Virus record (IMG/VR): IMGVR_UViG_3300021067_000016
Location: 1 to 29,682 of that record
Source of the DNA: a virus
Direction: 5' to 3' (one strand)
Length of the DNA stretch: 29,682 bases
Positions 6,184 through 13,710 of this stretch are shown piece after piece. Position 1 is the first letter of the stretch. Each line of letters opens with the position of its first letter. The notes under the pieces are model-generated. The model was not told where the DNA came from. It made no database searches and was given only the letters and a program-made list of their open reading frames with translations. Both the position numbers and the translations under genes were made by a program.

Positions 6184-6305
6184 CCACTGATAGCCGGGCG
6201 GTCTGCCTGGCGGGCCGATAGGACTCTCAGCGGGGGCGCTCGCCGCGACAGGTGGCGATTGCATGGATTCCCTGGATCCGCTGAGCGGGCGCCTCCCCCC
6301 ATCCC
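6184..6305 (+). promoter_or_regulatory. Methyltransferase leader with an inverted repeat
   Basis: A 122-bp non-coding stretch before the methyltransferase gene. It carries an 8-bp inverted repeat, CTCAGCGG (6226-6233) and CCGCTGAG (6278-6285), 44 bases apart. GC-rich segments adjacent to each arm could lengthen the stem. No clear ribosome binding site precedes ATG 6306. The repeat may be an operator or an RNA structure controlling translation. A promoter is not recognisable by eye. Confidence 0.35.
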
Positions 6306-7580
6306 ATGTCCACATCGGCGAAGGTCCTCTCCGAGCTCACGCTCGATCCGGCGAACGCGCGCACGCATAGCGACCGCAACATCGGCGTCATCGTCGACGC
6401 GCTCGAGGAGGTCGGCGCCGGCCGGTCGATCGTCATCGACGAGGACGGCGTGGTGCTCGCCGGCAATGCGACGACCCAGGCCGCGGCGAAGGCGGGGATC
6501 TCCAAGGTCCGCGTCATCGACACCGACGGCGACGAGATCATCGCGGTCCGCCGCTCGAACCTCTCTCCGCAGCAGAAGGCCAAGCTCGCGCTCGCGGACA
6601 ACCGCGCGGCGGAGCTCGCCGGGTGGGATGCCGAGGTCCTGAAGCAAATGCGCGAGGACGGCGTGGACCTGTCCACGCTCTGGACCGGCGACGAGCTCGA
6701 CGCCATCTTCACCGAGGCGGCCAAGGTCGAAGCGAACGGCGGCGGGCACACGGCGCCGGATGCGCTCCCCGCGGAGCGGCCGTGCGAGGTGCAGCCGGGC
6801 GACATGTTCGAGCTCGGGGGGCACCGGATCCTCTGCGGCGACTCGACGAAGGCCGACGACGTCGCGCGCGTCCTCGCAGGCGCCGTGCCGATCCTCATGG
6901 TCACCGACCCGCCGTACGGGATCGAGTACGACCCGACCTGGCGGAACAAAGCCGGGATCAACAAGAACACGAAGAAGGCGGGCGTGGTCCTCAATGACCA
7001 CGAGGCGGATTGGACCGAGACCTGGCGGCTCTTTCCCGGGCAGGTGGCGTATGTCTACCACGCGGGGCTGAAGTCGTCGATCGTCCAGGCGTCGCTCGAG
7101 CTCGCCGATTTCACGCTCCGCGCGCAGATCATCTGGGCGAAGGACCGCATGGCGCTGTCGCGTGGGGATTACCACTGGCAGCACGAGCCGTGCTGGTACG
7201 GCGTGCGCGACGGCGGCAAGGGCCATCGGACCGCCGATCGCTCGCAGACGACGCTCTGGCGCATCTCCGACGTCGTCGACGTGAATCCAACGCCGGAGCA
7301 GACGACCGTGTGGGAGATTCCCGCGCGCGACGACTCCGGTCACGGCCACGGCACGCAGAAGCCGGTCGAGTGCATGGCTCGGCCGATGCGGAATCACAAG
7401 GCGCCGGAGGTGTTCGAACCGTTCTCCGGCTCGGGGACGACGATCATCGCGGGCCAGATGCTCGGGCGCCGCGTCTACGCGATCGAGCTCAACCCCTCCT
7501 ACGTCCAGATTGCGATCGACCGGTGGGAGGCGTTCACTGGGAAGAAGGCCGTCAAGGTCGCGGAGCAGCTCCGTGGCTAA
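6306..7580 (+). CDS. ParB-like domain + N6-adenine/N4-cytosine DNA methyltransferase
   Basis: A 424-residue protein with two parts. Residues ~8-100 form a ParB/sulfiredoxin-like domain (LTLDPANARTHSD, then GRSIVIDEDGVVLAGN). This is common at the N-terminus of phage methylases and is not evidence for a partition role. The rest is a class-beta amino-methyltransferase, with catalytic DPPYGIEY from residue 201 placed before the AdoMet-binding FSGSGTT at 373-379. The enzyme methylates adenine N6 or cytosine N4 in DNA and most likely protects phage DNA from host restriction. The target sequence is unknown and no cognate endonuclease is present. It overlaps the small terminase gene by eight bases, so it is made with the packaging proteins. 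Confidence 0.9.
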   Translation: MSTSAKVLSELTLDPANARTHSDRNIGVIVDALEEVGAGRSIVIDEDGVVLAGNATTQAAAKAGISKVRVIDTDGDEIIAVRRSNLSPQQKAKLALADNRAAELAGWDAEVLKQMREDGVDLSTLWTGDELDAIFTEAAKVEANGGGHTAPDALPAERPCEVQPGDMFELGGHRILCGDSTKADDVARVLAGAVPILMVTDPPYGIEYDPTWRNKAGINKNTKKAGVVLNDHEADWTETWRLFPGQVAYVYHAGLKSSIVQASLELADFTLRAQIIWAKDRMALSRGDYHWQHEPCWYGVRDGGKGHRTADRSQTTLWRISDVVDVNPTPEQTTVWEIPARDDSGHGHGTQKPVECMARPMRNHKAPEVFEPFSGSGTTIIAGQMLGRRVYAIELNPSYVQIAIDRWEAFTGKKAVKVAEQLRG

Positions 7581-8061
7581 GAAGCGCGCCGAGGAACCGA
7601 AGCCGGCCGGCGACGCGGTCGCGGCTGCGGCGGCCGTCTACCTGCAGGAACAGCAGACCGCCATCAACAAGGCGAAGTTCATCGAAGCGTTCGCCGGCGT
7701 CGGCAATGTCTCGGCCGCGGCGAAGCTCGCCGGCGTCGGCCGACGCACGCACTATCAGTGGCTGAAGGACGACGCGGCGTATGCGGAAGCGTTCGCCGAC
7801 GCGGTCGACGAGGCGGCCGATCGCCTCGAGGTGGAAGCGCGCCGGCGCGCGGTGAACGGCATCGTGGAGCCGGTCTTTCACAAGGGCGTCCAAGTCGGAA
7901 CGATCAAGAAGTACTCCGACACGCTCCTGATCTTCCTGCTCAAGGGCGCGCGTCCCGACAAATACGCGGAACGGCACCAGCACTCGGGTAAGGGCAAGGG
8001 CGGAGCGATCCTGCTCGAGGACATCGTCGGCGGTCCTGCGCCGGCGCCGGAGAAGGCGTGA
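7573..8061 (+). CDS. terS: Terminase small subunit
   Basis: A 162-residue protein matching the helix-turn-helix small terminases seen just before large terminases. The recognition region is FIEAFAGVGNVSAAAKLAGV followed by GRRTHYQWLKDDAAYAEAF. A helical oligomerisation segment comes next (ADRLEVEARRRAVNGIVEPV), then the conserved-looking YSDTLLIFLLKGARPDKYAE. It recognises phage DNA and hands it to the large subunit. GTG 7573 is supported by GGAG at 7562-7565 and lies inside the end of the methylase gene. Its stop overlaps the large terminase start, as expected for subunits of one complex. Confidence 0.85.
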   Translation: MAKKRAEEPKPAGDAVAAAAAVYLQEQQTAINKAKFIEAFAGVGNVSAAAKLAGVGRRTHYQWLKDDAAYAEAFADAVDEAADRLEVEARRRAVNGIVEPVFHKGVQVGTIKKYSDTLLIFLLKGARPDKYAERHQHSGKGKGGAILLEDIVGGPAPAPEKA

Positions 8062-9578
8062 CGTGGCGTCGCATCGTCGCGTCGCTCGTCCTGGTGTCCC
8101 TCGTGGTTAGTCTTGCCGAGGCGCAAGCGACGATCGCTCGCTATCGGGAGCAACCGAACGGGCCGGTCCAGTTCGCGTACGAGCAGCTGCACTTCGATCC
8201 GGATCCCTGGCAGCGCGAGGTCCTCATCGCGTTCGGCGACCCCGCGAAGCCGCGGCTGTCGCTGCAGGCGTGCGCGGGCCCAGGGAAGTCCGCGGTCATG
8301 GCCATCTGCGCGTGGTACTTCCTCTCCTGCTTCGGCGCGAAGCACGAACATCCCAATGCCGTTGCCGTCTCGATCACGTCCTCGAACCTGCGCGACGGGT
8401 TCTGGAAGGAGATGTCGAAGTGGCAGGCGCGCTCGCGGTATCTGACCTCGGCGTTCACCTGGACGTCCTCGCGCATCTTTGCGAACGACCATCCGTCGAC
8501 GTGGTGGCTCGCGGCGCGCTCGTGGCCACGCACCGGCTCGGTTGACGAGCAGGGCGCGACGCTCTCGGGGCTGCACGGTCGGTTCGTGGCGGCGTTCTGC
8601 GACGAGTCCGGCGCGATTCCTCCGACGGTGCTCCGCGCGGCGGAGCAGGCGCTCGCCGATCGGCCCTGGTTCGGCAAGGTCATGCAGTCGGGGAATCCGA
8701 TGTCGCTCGACGGCATGCTCTACGCCGCCGCGACGAAGCTCCGAGATCAGTGGCACGTCGTCCGCGTGACGGGCGATCCCGACGACCCGATGCGCTCGCC
8801 GCGTATCGACATCGAATGGGCGCGGCGGCAGCTGCAGACGTACGGCCGGGATAACGCCTGGGTCCAGTCCTACATCCTCGGCCAGTTCCCGTCGGCGTCC
8901 CTGAACACGCTGTTGACGCTCACGGACGTCGAGCAGGCGATGGAACGCGTGATTCGGCCGGAGGCGTACGCGCACGTGCAGAAGCGCCTCGGCATCGACG
9001 CGGCGCGGTTCGGCGATGACAAGTGGGTGATCTTCCCGCGGCAGGGCCTCCAGGCGTTCAAGCCGGTGGACCTGCGGAATCCGCGGACACACGAGGTCGT
9101 CGCGCGCATTGCCTTGGCGAAGCAGCGGTGGGGCTCCGAGCGCGAGTTCTTCGACGACACCGGCGGGTTCTCCGCCGGCGCGATCGACGGGCTCCTGCTC
9201 GCCGGGCACAGCCCTACGCCGATCAACTTCTCCGGCAAGGCGTCTGACCACCACTTCTTCAACAAGCGGTCGGAGATGTGGTTCCAGATGGCCGAGTGGG
9301 TGAAGCGCGGCGGCGGACTGCCGTCGAACGTCCCGGAGCTCGTCGACGAGCTCGTGACCCCGATGTTCTGGTACGAGAACGCCAAGTTCCGGCTCGAGGA
9401 GAAGGACCAGATCAAGAAGCGGCTCGGCCGTTCGCCGAACTACGGGGACGCGCTCGCGCTCACGTTCGCCGAGGTCGACGCGCCGGCGCAGCTGGCGGAG
9501 GCGCTCGCGGTGTCCTCGGGGCGCCGGACCGCGGTGGCCACGGAATACGACCCATTTTCGCCGGCGCTCCCGTCGTGA
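8058..9578 (+). CDS. terL: Terminase large subunit (packaging ATPase/nuclease)
   Basis: A 506-residue terminase. The ATPase half has a Walker A of ACAGPGKS (residues 71-78, K77) and a Walker B ending AFCDESG (D182, E183). The nuclease half has the RNase H-like acidic residues in GIDAARFGDD (D314), FFDDTGGFSAG (D366/D367) and YGDALALTFA (D464). The protein cuts concatemeric DNA and pumps it into the prohead through the portal. The start at GTG 8058 has GGAGAAGG just upstream and overlaps the small subunit stop. With this start, residues 4-22 (RRIVASLVLVSLVVSLAEA) resemble a signal peptide, which is odd for a cytoplasmic motor. An in-frame GTG at 8103 would remove most of it. Confidence 0.95.
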   Translation: MTWRRIVASLVLVSLVVSLAEAQATIARYREQPNGPVQFAYEQLHFDPDPWQREVLIAFGDPAKPRLSLQACAGPGKSAVMAICAWYFLSCFGAKHEHPNAVAVSITSSNLRDGFWKEMSKWQARSRYLTSAFTWTSSRIFANDHPSTWWLAARSWPRTGSVDEQGATLSGLHGRFVAAFCDESGAIPPTVLRAAEQALADRPWFGKVMQSGNPMSLDGMLYAAATKLRDQWHVVRVTGDPDDPMRSPRIDIEWARRQLQTYGRDNAWVQSYILGQFPSASLNTLLTLTDVEQAMERVIRPEAYAHVQKRLGIDAARFGDDKWVIFPRQGLQAFKPVDLRNPRTHEVVARIALAKQRWGSEREFFDDTGGFSAGAIDGLLLAGHSPTPINFSGKASDHHFFNKRSEMWFQMAEWVKRGGGLPSNVPELVDELVTPMFWYENAKFRLEEKDQIKKRLGRSPNYGDALALTFAEVDAPAQLAEALAVSSGRRTAVATEYDPFSPALPS

Positions 9579-10048
9579 TGGTGGGGCCAAGGGCCGCCGA
9601 TATATCGGTGGTGACGTCATTTTCCGCACGGATTAGTCAGAACGCCGATTCAACGCCCGAGGTGGTCGCCGGTGAGAACAGGCCCGCGGATGCCACGCCT
9701 GGGCAGGCTGAGGTGCCTGCCGTGTCGCCGGAACCGGCGTATGCGGAGGGCGCGGCCTCGCCGCTCGTGACGAAGGGGCAGCGGCTCCTGGCGGCCGACG
9801 GCGTGGTCTACGTGGCCGAGCGGGTGAACCGGGATCCGGTCCCGGTGAAGCTGCCCAACGGGCGCGTGGTGGCCTCGAAGGCGTTTGTAAAGCACTCGCT
9901 CACGCTCCGACGCGAGACACCCAAGGTGCGCGGGAAGGCGGCCGTGAAAGCGGCGAAGCGCGCGCGGCGGTTCGCGTACGGCAGCCGGCGGAAGTTCGGG
10001 CTGAACACCGCGACGGTCGGAATCGATTGGGGAGCGGACCGCTCGTGA
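9578..10048 (+). CDS. Hypothetical protein with basic C-terminus, 156 aa
   Basis: A 156-residue protein of unknown function beginning at ATG 9578, which shares one base with the terminase stop (TGATG). The first ~65 residues are disordered-looking and rich in Ala, Pro and Glu. A small beta region follows (LLAADGVVYVAERVNRDPVP). The tail is strongly basic (RETPKVRGKAAVKAAKRARR). It could bind DNA or the capsid interior, given its place between terminase and portal, but no family is recognised. Confidence 0.65.
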   Translation: MVGPRAADISVVTSFSARISQNADSTPEVVAGENRPADATPGQAEVPAVSPEPAYAEGAASPLVTKGQRLLAADGVVYVAERVNRDPVPVKLPNGRVVASKAFVKHSLTLRRETPKVRGKAAVKAAKRARRFAYGSRRKFGLNTATVGIDWGADRS

Positions 10049-10161
10049 TGGACGTCGTGCTGATCCTCGCGGATTGGGCGATCTGGCGCGCGGAGTACGT
10101 CGCTCCGGTGCTGGCGATCGCCGGCGTCGGGCTGCTCGTCCTGGGGTGGCGCCGGTCGTGA
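10048..10161 (+). CDS. 37-aa membrane micro-protein
   Basis: A 37-codon frame linked to both neighbours: ATG 10048 overlaps the preceding TGA, and its own TGA (10159-10161) overlaps GTG 10158. The product has an N-terminal hydrophobic stretch (MDVVLILADWAIW), a short polar turn and a membrane helix (YVAPVLAIAGVGLLVLGW), ending in RRS. One full membrane span with a positive C-terminus is predicted. Function is unknown. Confidence 0.6.
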   Translation: MDVVLILADWAIWRAEYVAPVLAIAGVGLLVLGWRRS

Positions 10162-10622
10162 CGATTCGCACCGCGCACGTCGGCGACCTGGCGGTGCTCG
10201 TGCGCATGGGCCTCCGGTTCATTGCGACCTCGAGCTACCGCGGCACGATCCCGGCGAGCGCGGAGCAGCTCGGGACGCTCGTCGCCTGGCTGCTCGACCA
10301 GGGCGGGATTTTCGTGGCGGTCGACGACGAGGGCGACGAGCCGATCGGGATGCTCGCGGCCACCGTCATCGTGCATCCGATGTCGGGCGAGCTCGTGGCG
10401 AGTGAGGTTGCCTGGTGGATTGAGCCGGAGTTCCGGGGTGGCTCGGCGGGGCTGCGGCTCCTGGCCGCCGCGGAAGCCTGGGCGCGCGCGCAAGGCGCGA
10501 CGCGGTTCCAGATGATTGCGCCGGCGGGCTCGTCAGTCGGGGCGCTCTATCGGCGCCGCGGCTATGCGGAATTGGAGACGACGTGGCAGCGGCCACTCGA
10601 GGGCGAGTCGGACGCTGAGTAA
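10158..10622 (+). CDS. GNAT-family acetyltransferase
   Basis: A 154-residue protein with the GNAT order of elements. It has an N-terminal TIRTAHVGDLAVLVRMG, a central strand FVAVDDEGDEPIGMLAA, the acetyl-CoA loop region EVAWWIEPEFRGGSAGLRLL (the RGGSAG approximates the family R/Q-x-x-G-x-G/A loop) and the C-terminal GALYRRRGYAELETTWQR helix-strand. The enzyme should transfer an acetyl group from acetyl-CoA to an amine. The substrate cannot be read from sequence. GNAT genes are often found in phages close to terminase and portal genes. The GTG at 10158 overlaps the previous stop. Confidence 0.88.
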   Translation: MTIRTAHVGDLAVLVRMGLRFIATSSYRGTIPASAEQLGTLVAWLLDQGGIFVAVDDEGDEPIGMLAATVIVHPMSGELVASEVAWWIEPEFRGGSAGLRLLAAAEAWARAQGATRFQMIAPAGSSVGALYRRRGYAELETTWQRPLEGESDAE

Positions 10623-10707
10623 ATCGAGGGCGCGCGCTCGGGACCTGGTGGCGGATGGTTACACGCTGCATCGGGCCCGGGCGCCGCTCCCGACTAACGA
10701 GGACGCG

Positions 10708-10980
10708 ATGGGATTCGGAGCGCGGATATTCGGCGCGGGCGGAGGCGGCGGGGAACAGCGGGGTTCCCTGTTCGGCGACATGACCGCGGCGCTTCTGCGG
10801 AAGGCGCGCGCGCGGCAGGCCGAGGCGCGCGGTCCGCAGCCGCCGGCGAACGGCGCCGCGCAGAAGTCGGCGAACCTCGCCGCGGCCAAGGTCGCCGCGG
10901 ATCGCGCGCGTCGTGGGTCGGTCCTCGGGGGCGCGGCACCGGTCGGGAAGCCGGCCGGGCGTTCGATCCTCGGAGTGTAG
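10708..10980 (+). CDS. Gly/Ala-rich small protein, 90 aa
   Basis: A 90-residue protein that begins with a glycine-rich segment (GARIFGAGGGGGEQRGSLFG). A helical, Ala/Arg/Lys-rich body follows (ALLRKARARQAEARG, later KSANLAAAKVAADRARRGS), and it ends GRSILGV. ATG 10708 has GAGG at 10699-10702 upstream. An in-frame GTG at 10648 would add 20 residues. No family can be named. Its place before the portal suggests a minor head or assembly protein, which is inference. Confidence 0.6.
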   Translation: MGFGARIFGAGGGGGEQRGSLFGDMTAALLRKARARQAEARGPQPPANGAAQKSANLAAAKVAADRARRGSVLGGAAPVGKPAGRSILGV

Positions 10981-10982
10981 AT

Positions 10983-11162
10983 ATGGCCAAAGCTCGAGCG
11001 GCCGCGGTGGTCACGATTCGACGGGCGGGGCACATGACGTCCCTGGGCCGTCGCCGTGTCGCCTCCTGGCTGCGGCGCCTGGCCTCGCAGGTCGAGTCCG
11101 AGGGGCATCTCTATTCGGATCGGTTTCAAGCGCGCATCAGCCGCGCGGGGCGGGAGTCCTAG
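10983..11162 (+). CDS. Basic small protein, 59 aa
   Basis: A 59-residue, arginine-rich protein (MAKARAAAVVTIRRAGHMTS, then LGRRRVASWLRRLASQVESE) that fills the space between the preceding stop and the portal start two bases downstream. It has strong third-position G/C. It has no zinc ligands or membrane helix. Nucleic acid binding is plausible from charge only. Confidence 0.55.
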   Translation: MAKARAAAVVTIRRAGHMTSLGRRRVASWLRRLASQVESEGHLYSDRFQARISRAGRES

Positions 11163-11164
11163 TC

Positions 11165-12928
11165 GTGGCGATCGGCACCAGCAACGAATCGACGAAGGCG
11201 GCGAAGTCGCCGTCCCTGCTGAAGCGGGAGCGGCTCACGTCGCTCGCGGCCGCGCTCAAGACCGAGCGGTCCTCGTTCGACGCGCACTGGCGCGAGCTCG
11301 CGGAGTTCTGTCAGCCGCGGCGGACGCGGTTCCAGGTCACCGACCGGAACAAGGGCGACCGGCGCTCGCACAACATCATCAATTCGACGCCGCGGTTCGC
11401 GGTCCGCACGCTGCAGTCGGGGCTCCACGCCGGCCTGACGTCGCCGGCGCGGCCGTGGATGAAGCTGACGACGCCGGATCCGGATCTCGCCGAGTTCGGC
11501 GCGGTCAAGATCTGGCTGCACACCGTCACCCGGCGCCTCCTGGATCTGTTTCAGAAGTCGAACCTCTATAACGCGCTCCCGACGCTGTACGGCGACATGG
11601 GCGTGTTCGGCACCGGCGCGATGGGGGTGATGGACGACCAGCTGGAGGTCCTCCGTTGCTACAACTATCCGATCGGCTCCTATGCGCTCGGCCTGGACGC
11701 GCGCGGGATGCCGACGACGTGGGTGCGCGAGTACTCGCTCACCGTCCGCCAGATCGTCGAGCAGTTCGGCGGCGCCGATCGCCCGGGTGCGCCGATCGAT
11801 TGGTCGAACATCTCCGACTCGGTCAAGACGCTGTGGGACCGCGGCGACTATGAGACCGCGATCGAGGTGACCTGGATCGTGTCGCCGAATCAGGAGCACG
11901 ATCCGCGCAAGCTCGAGGCGCGCTATGCACTGCCGTGGTCGTCCTGCTATTTCGAAGCCGGCGACGATCTCGGCAAGTTCCTCCGCCAGTCGGGCTTCCA
12001 CGAATTTCCGATCCTGGTGCCGCGGTGGGACGTCCTCGCCGAGGACACCTACGGCACGGACTCGCCGGGGATGACCGCGCTCGGTGACATCAAAGGGCTC
12101 CAGGTCATGGAGCGCCGGAAGGCGCAGGCCGTCGACAAGGCGCTCAATCCGCCGCTCGTCGGGCCGGTGTCGCTCCGCAACCAGAAAGTCTCGCTGCTCC
12201 CGGGTGACCTCACGTACTCGAACGATACGAGCCAGGCGACGGGCCTCCGGCCGATCCACGAGGTGCGCCTCGAGGGCGTGAACGCGGTGTCGCAGCTGAT
12301 CATGGAAACGGAGAACCGCATCAATCGCGCGTTCTTCGTCGACCTGTTCCTCATGCTGGCGATGTCGGATCGCCGCGGCGCGCAGCCGGTGACCGCACGC
12401 GAGATCGAAGAGCGCCACGAGGAGAAGCTCCTGGCACTCGGGCCGGTCCTTGAGCGCACCAATGACGAACTCCTGGATCCGCTCGTCGACCGGGCGTTCG
12501 CCATGCTGCTCCGCGCCGGCGGTGTCCCGGAGCCGCCGCAGGAGCTCGCCGGCGTCGATCTGAAAATCGAATACATCTCGCTCATGGCGCAGGCGCAGAA
12601 GCTCGTCGCGGTCGGTGGCCACGATCGGTTCCTGCAGACGACGGTGTCGCTCGTCGAGGCGTTCCCGTCGGTGCGTCACAAGATCGACGCGTTCCAGGTG
12701 GTCGACGAATACGCGGAGATGCTCGGTGTGTCGCCGCGCATCGTGCGGACCGACGAACAGGCCGGCGCGGCGCTCGAGCAGGAGAGCCAGGCCGCAGCCG
12801 CTCAGCAGCAGGCCGAGCAAATGGCGACGGTGGCCAAGGCCGGCCAGGCGCTCGGGAACACGCCACTCGGCGACGGGACCGCGCTCGACGCGATCGCCGG
12901 CGCCGCGGCGGGTGTGCCGGTCCAGTGA
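11165..12928 (+). CDS. Portal (head-to-tail connector) protein, T7-like
   Basis: A 587-residue protein of the T7 gp8-type head-to-tail connector family. Supporting segments include RRSHNIINSTPRFAVRTLQS, LHAGLTSPARPWMKL, LYGDMGVFGTGAMGV, the region around ALNPPLVGPVSLRNQKV, and RINRAFFVDLFLMLAMSD followed by VTAREIEERHEEKLLALGPV. Twelve copies form the ring through which DNA enters the head and to which the tail attaches. The C-terminal ~60 residues are Ala/Gln-rich. GTG 11165 has GGGAG seven bases upstream. The length is slightly above T7 gp8 (~536). It overlaps the next gene by GTGA. Confidence 0.95.
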   Translation: MAIGTSNESTKAAKSPSLLKRERLTSLAAALKTERSSFDAHWRELAEFCQPRRTRFQVTDRNKGDRRSHNIINSTPRFAVRTLQSGLHAGLTSPARPWMKLTTPDPDLAEFGAVKIWLHTVTRRLLDLFQKSNLYNALPTLYGDMGVFGTGAMGVMDDQLEVLRCYNYPIGSYALGLDARGMPTTWVREYSLTVRQIVEQFGGADRPGAPIDWSNISDSVKTLWDRGDYETAIEVTWIVSPNQEHDPRKLEARYALPWSSCYFEAGDDLGKFLRQSGFHEFPILVPRWDVLAEDTYGTDSPGMTALGDIKGLQVMERRKAQAVDKALNPPLVGPVSLRNQKVSLLPGDLTYSNDTSQATGLRPIHEVRLEGVNAVSQLIMETENRINRAFFVDLFLMLAMSDRRGAQPVTAREIEERHEEKLLALGPVLERTNDELLDPLVDRAFAMLLRAGGVPEPPQELAGVDLKIEYISLMAQAQKLVAVGGHDRFLQTTVSLVEAFPSVRHKIDAFQVVDEYAEMLGVSPRIVRTDEQAGAALEQESQAAAAQQQAEQMATVAKAGQALGNTPLGDGTALDAIAGAAAGVPVQ

Positions 12929-13131
12929 AGCCTGAACCGACCGTGACGCGCTTCCAGGAAACCTTCGCCACGATGGCCACGCAGTATCGGCGGACAGTGG
13001 GGAAGCTCCGGGTGGGGCGACCGTGGCGCTCAATGCCATTCGTGCCAACCGAGCCGCGGCAACCGCGCGTGAACGAGCGCGAGGTGCGAGAGCAGATGGA
13101 GGCGGCGCTCGAGCGCCGGTTCGGAAAATGA
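12925..13131 (+). CDS. Hypothetical protein, 68 aa
   Basis: A 68-residue basic protein starting at GTG 12925, which overlaps the portal stop. Its own TGA overlaps the next ATG. It reads QETFATMATQYRRTVGKLRV at the N-terminus and ends in a charged helix (VNEREVREQMEAALERRFGK). It has no known domain. Its position between portal and Bbp19-like gene suggests a minor morphogenesis role. Confidence 0.6.
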   Translation: MKPEPTVTRFQETFATMATQYRRTVGKLRVGRPWRSMPFVPTEPRQPRVNEREVREQMEAALERRFGK

Positions 13132-13532
13132 GCGATCGGGACCTGGTGCGGAACGCCGGCGACGCGGAGCAGGTCGGTCGGGCACGGAACGTCGAGCGCG
13201 ATCGCGCACGGAAGCAGCTCCGGGATCTCCGCGAGGTCCTCGCGCTCCCGAGCGGCGCCGGGCGCCGCGTGCTGATGCGAATCATGTACGAGGCGCGCAC
13301 CGGGCTGGCGCACGCCGTCGACCCTGAGCCGCATCTCTCGGCGTCGGTGTGGGACCCCTCCTCGCGGATTCACTACAACGCGGGGCGGCAGGATATCGGG
13401 CACCTGGTGCAGGGCTGGATCCGCGGCGCGGATCGTCGTGCGCTGGTGCAAATGCTGGAGGAAGCGATCGCGGCGGATGACCGCGCGTCGCAGGAGAACG
13501 CGGCCGCTCGCACGACACCGAACGGCAGCTAG
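13128..13532 (+). CDS. Bbp19-like head-region protein
   Basis: A 134-residue protein resembling the Bbp19 family named after Bordetella phage BPP-1. The recognisable stretch is QLRDLREVLALPSGAGRRVL, then MRIMYEARTGL, then RIHYNAGRQDIGHLVQGW and a terminal helix. Family members lie between portal and scaffold or capsid genes. Their molecular role is not established as far as I know. The start overlaps the preceding stop (ATGA at 13128). A non-coding stretch with hairpins follows, so it may be the last gene of its transcript segment. Confidence 0.75.
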   Translation: MSDRDLVRNAGDAEQVGRARNVERDRARKQLRDLREVLALPSGAGRRVLMRIMYEARTGLAHAVDPEPHLSASVWDPSSRIHYNAGRQDIGHLVQGWIRGADRRALVQMLEEAIAADDRASQENAAARTTPNGS

Positions 13533-13555
13533 AACGCAAACGCGGCGCTGACTCG

Positions 13556-13576
13556 GGCGGGCCTCATGAACCCGCC
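13556..13576 (+). other. Hairpin after the Bbp19-like gene
   Basis: A six-base stem, GGCGGG (13556-13561) and CCCGCC (13571-13576), with a nine-base loop. About ten bases later CGGTTC and GAACCG form another short inverted repeat. No U-tract follows, so these are not terminators on their own. They may stabilise or mark processed RNA ends ahead of the terminator-like structure downstream. Confidence 0.4.
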
Positions 13577-13624
13577 GACAACGGTTCCCGAACCGGTCAG
13601 GCCACAACGGGGCGCAGATGCATC

Positions 13625-13676
13625 GGGCTCTGTCGACGTCGCGGACGCACTTCCGCGCGCTCGGCAGAGCCCTTTT
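13625..13676 (+). terminator. Terminator-like two-tier hairpin upstream of the scaffold gene
   Basis: An outer stem of eight perfect pairs (GGGCTCTG 13625-13632, CAGAGCCC 13665-13672) encloses an inner stem (CGCGGA 13640-13645, TCCGCG 13652-13657). TTTT follows at 13673-13676. This fits a rho-independent terminator, although the U-tract is short. It lies 34 bases before the scaffold start, so readthrough or processing must occur for scaffold expression unless a promoter is hidden nearby. Confidence 0.6.
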
Positions 13677-13710
13677 CGTTTGTGCCTCGGATTTTGGGGA
13701 GCGCGACGAG

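Noticed and set aside
6330-6600. ParB-like domain of the methyltransferase as the missing ParB partner of ParA
   Set aside because: This domain is routinely found at the N-terminus of phage methylases and has no helix-turn-helix for parS binding. It is not evidence for a partition protein.
11159-13300. A 713-residue minus-strand open frame opposite the portal gene
   Set aside because: The same shadow effect. The + strand matches the head-to-tail connector family throughout.
13618-13710. A longer N-terminus of the scaffold protein from ATG 13618
   Set aside because: It would translate through the two-tier hairpin and U-tract and lacks a ribosome binding site. ATG 13711 has GGGGAG at suitable distance.
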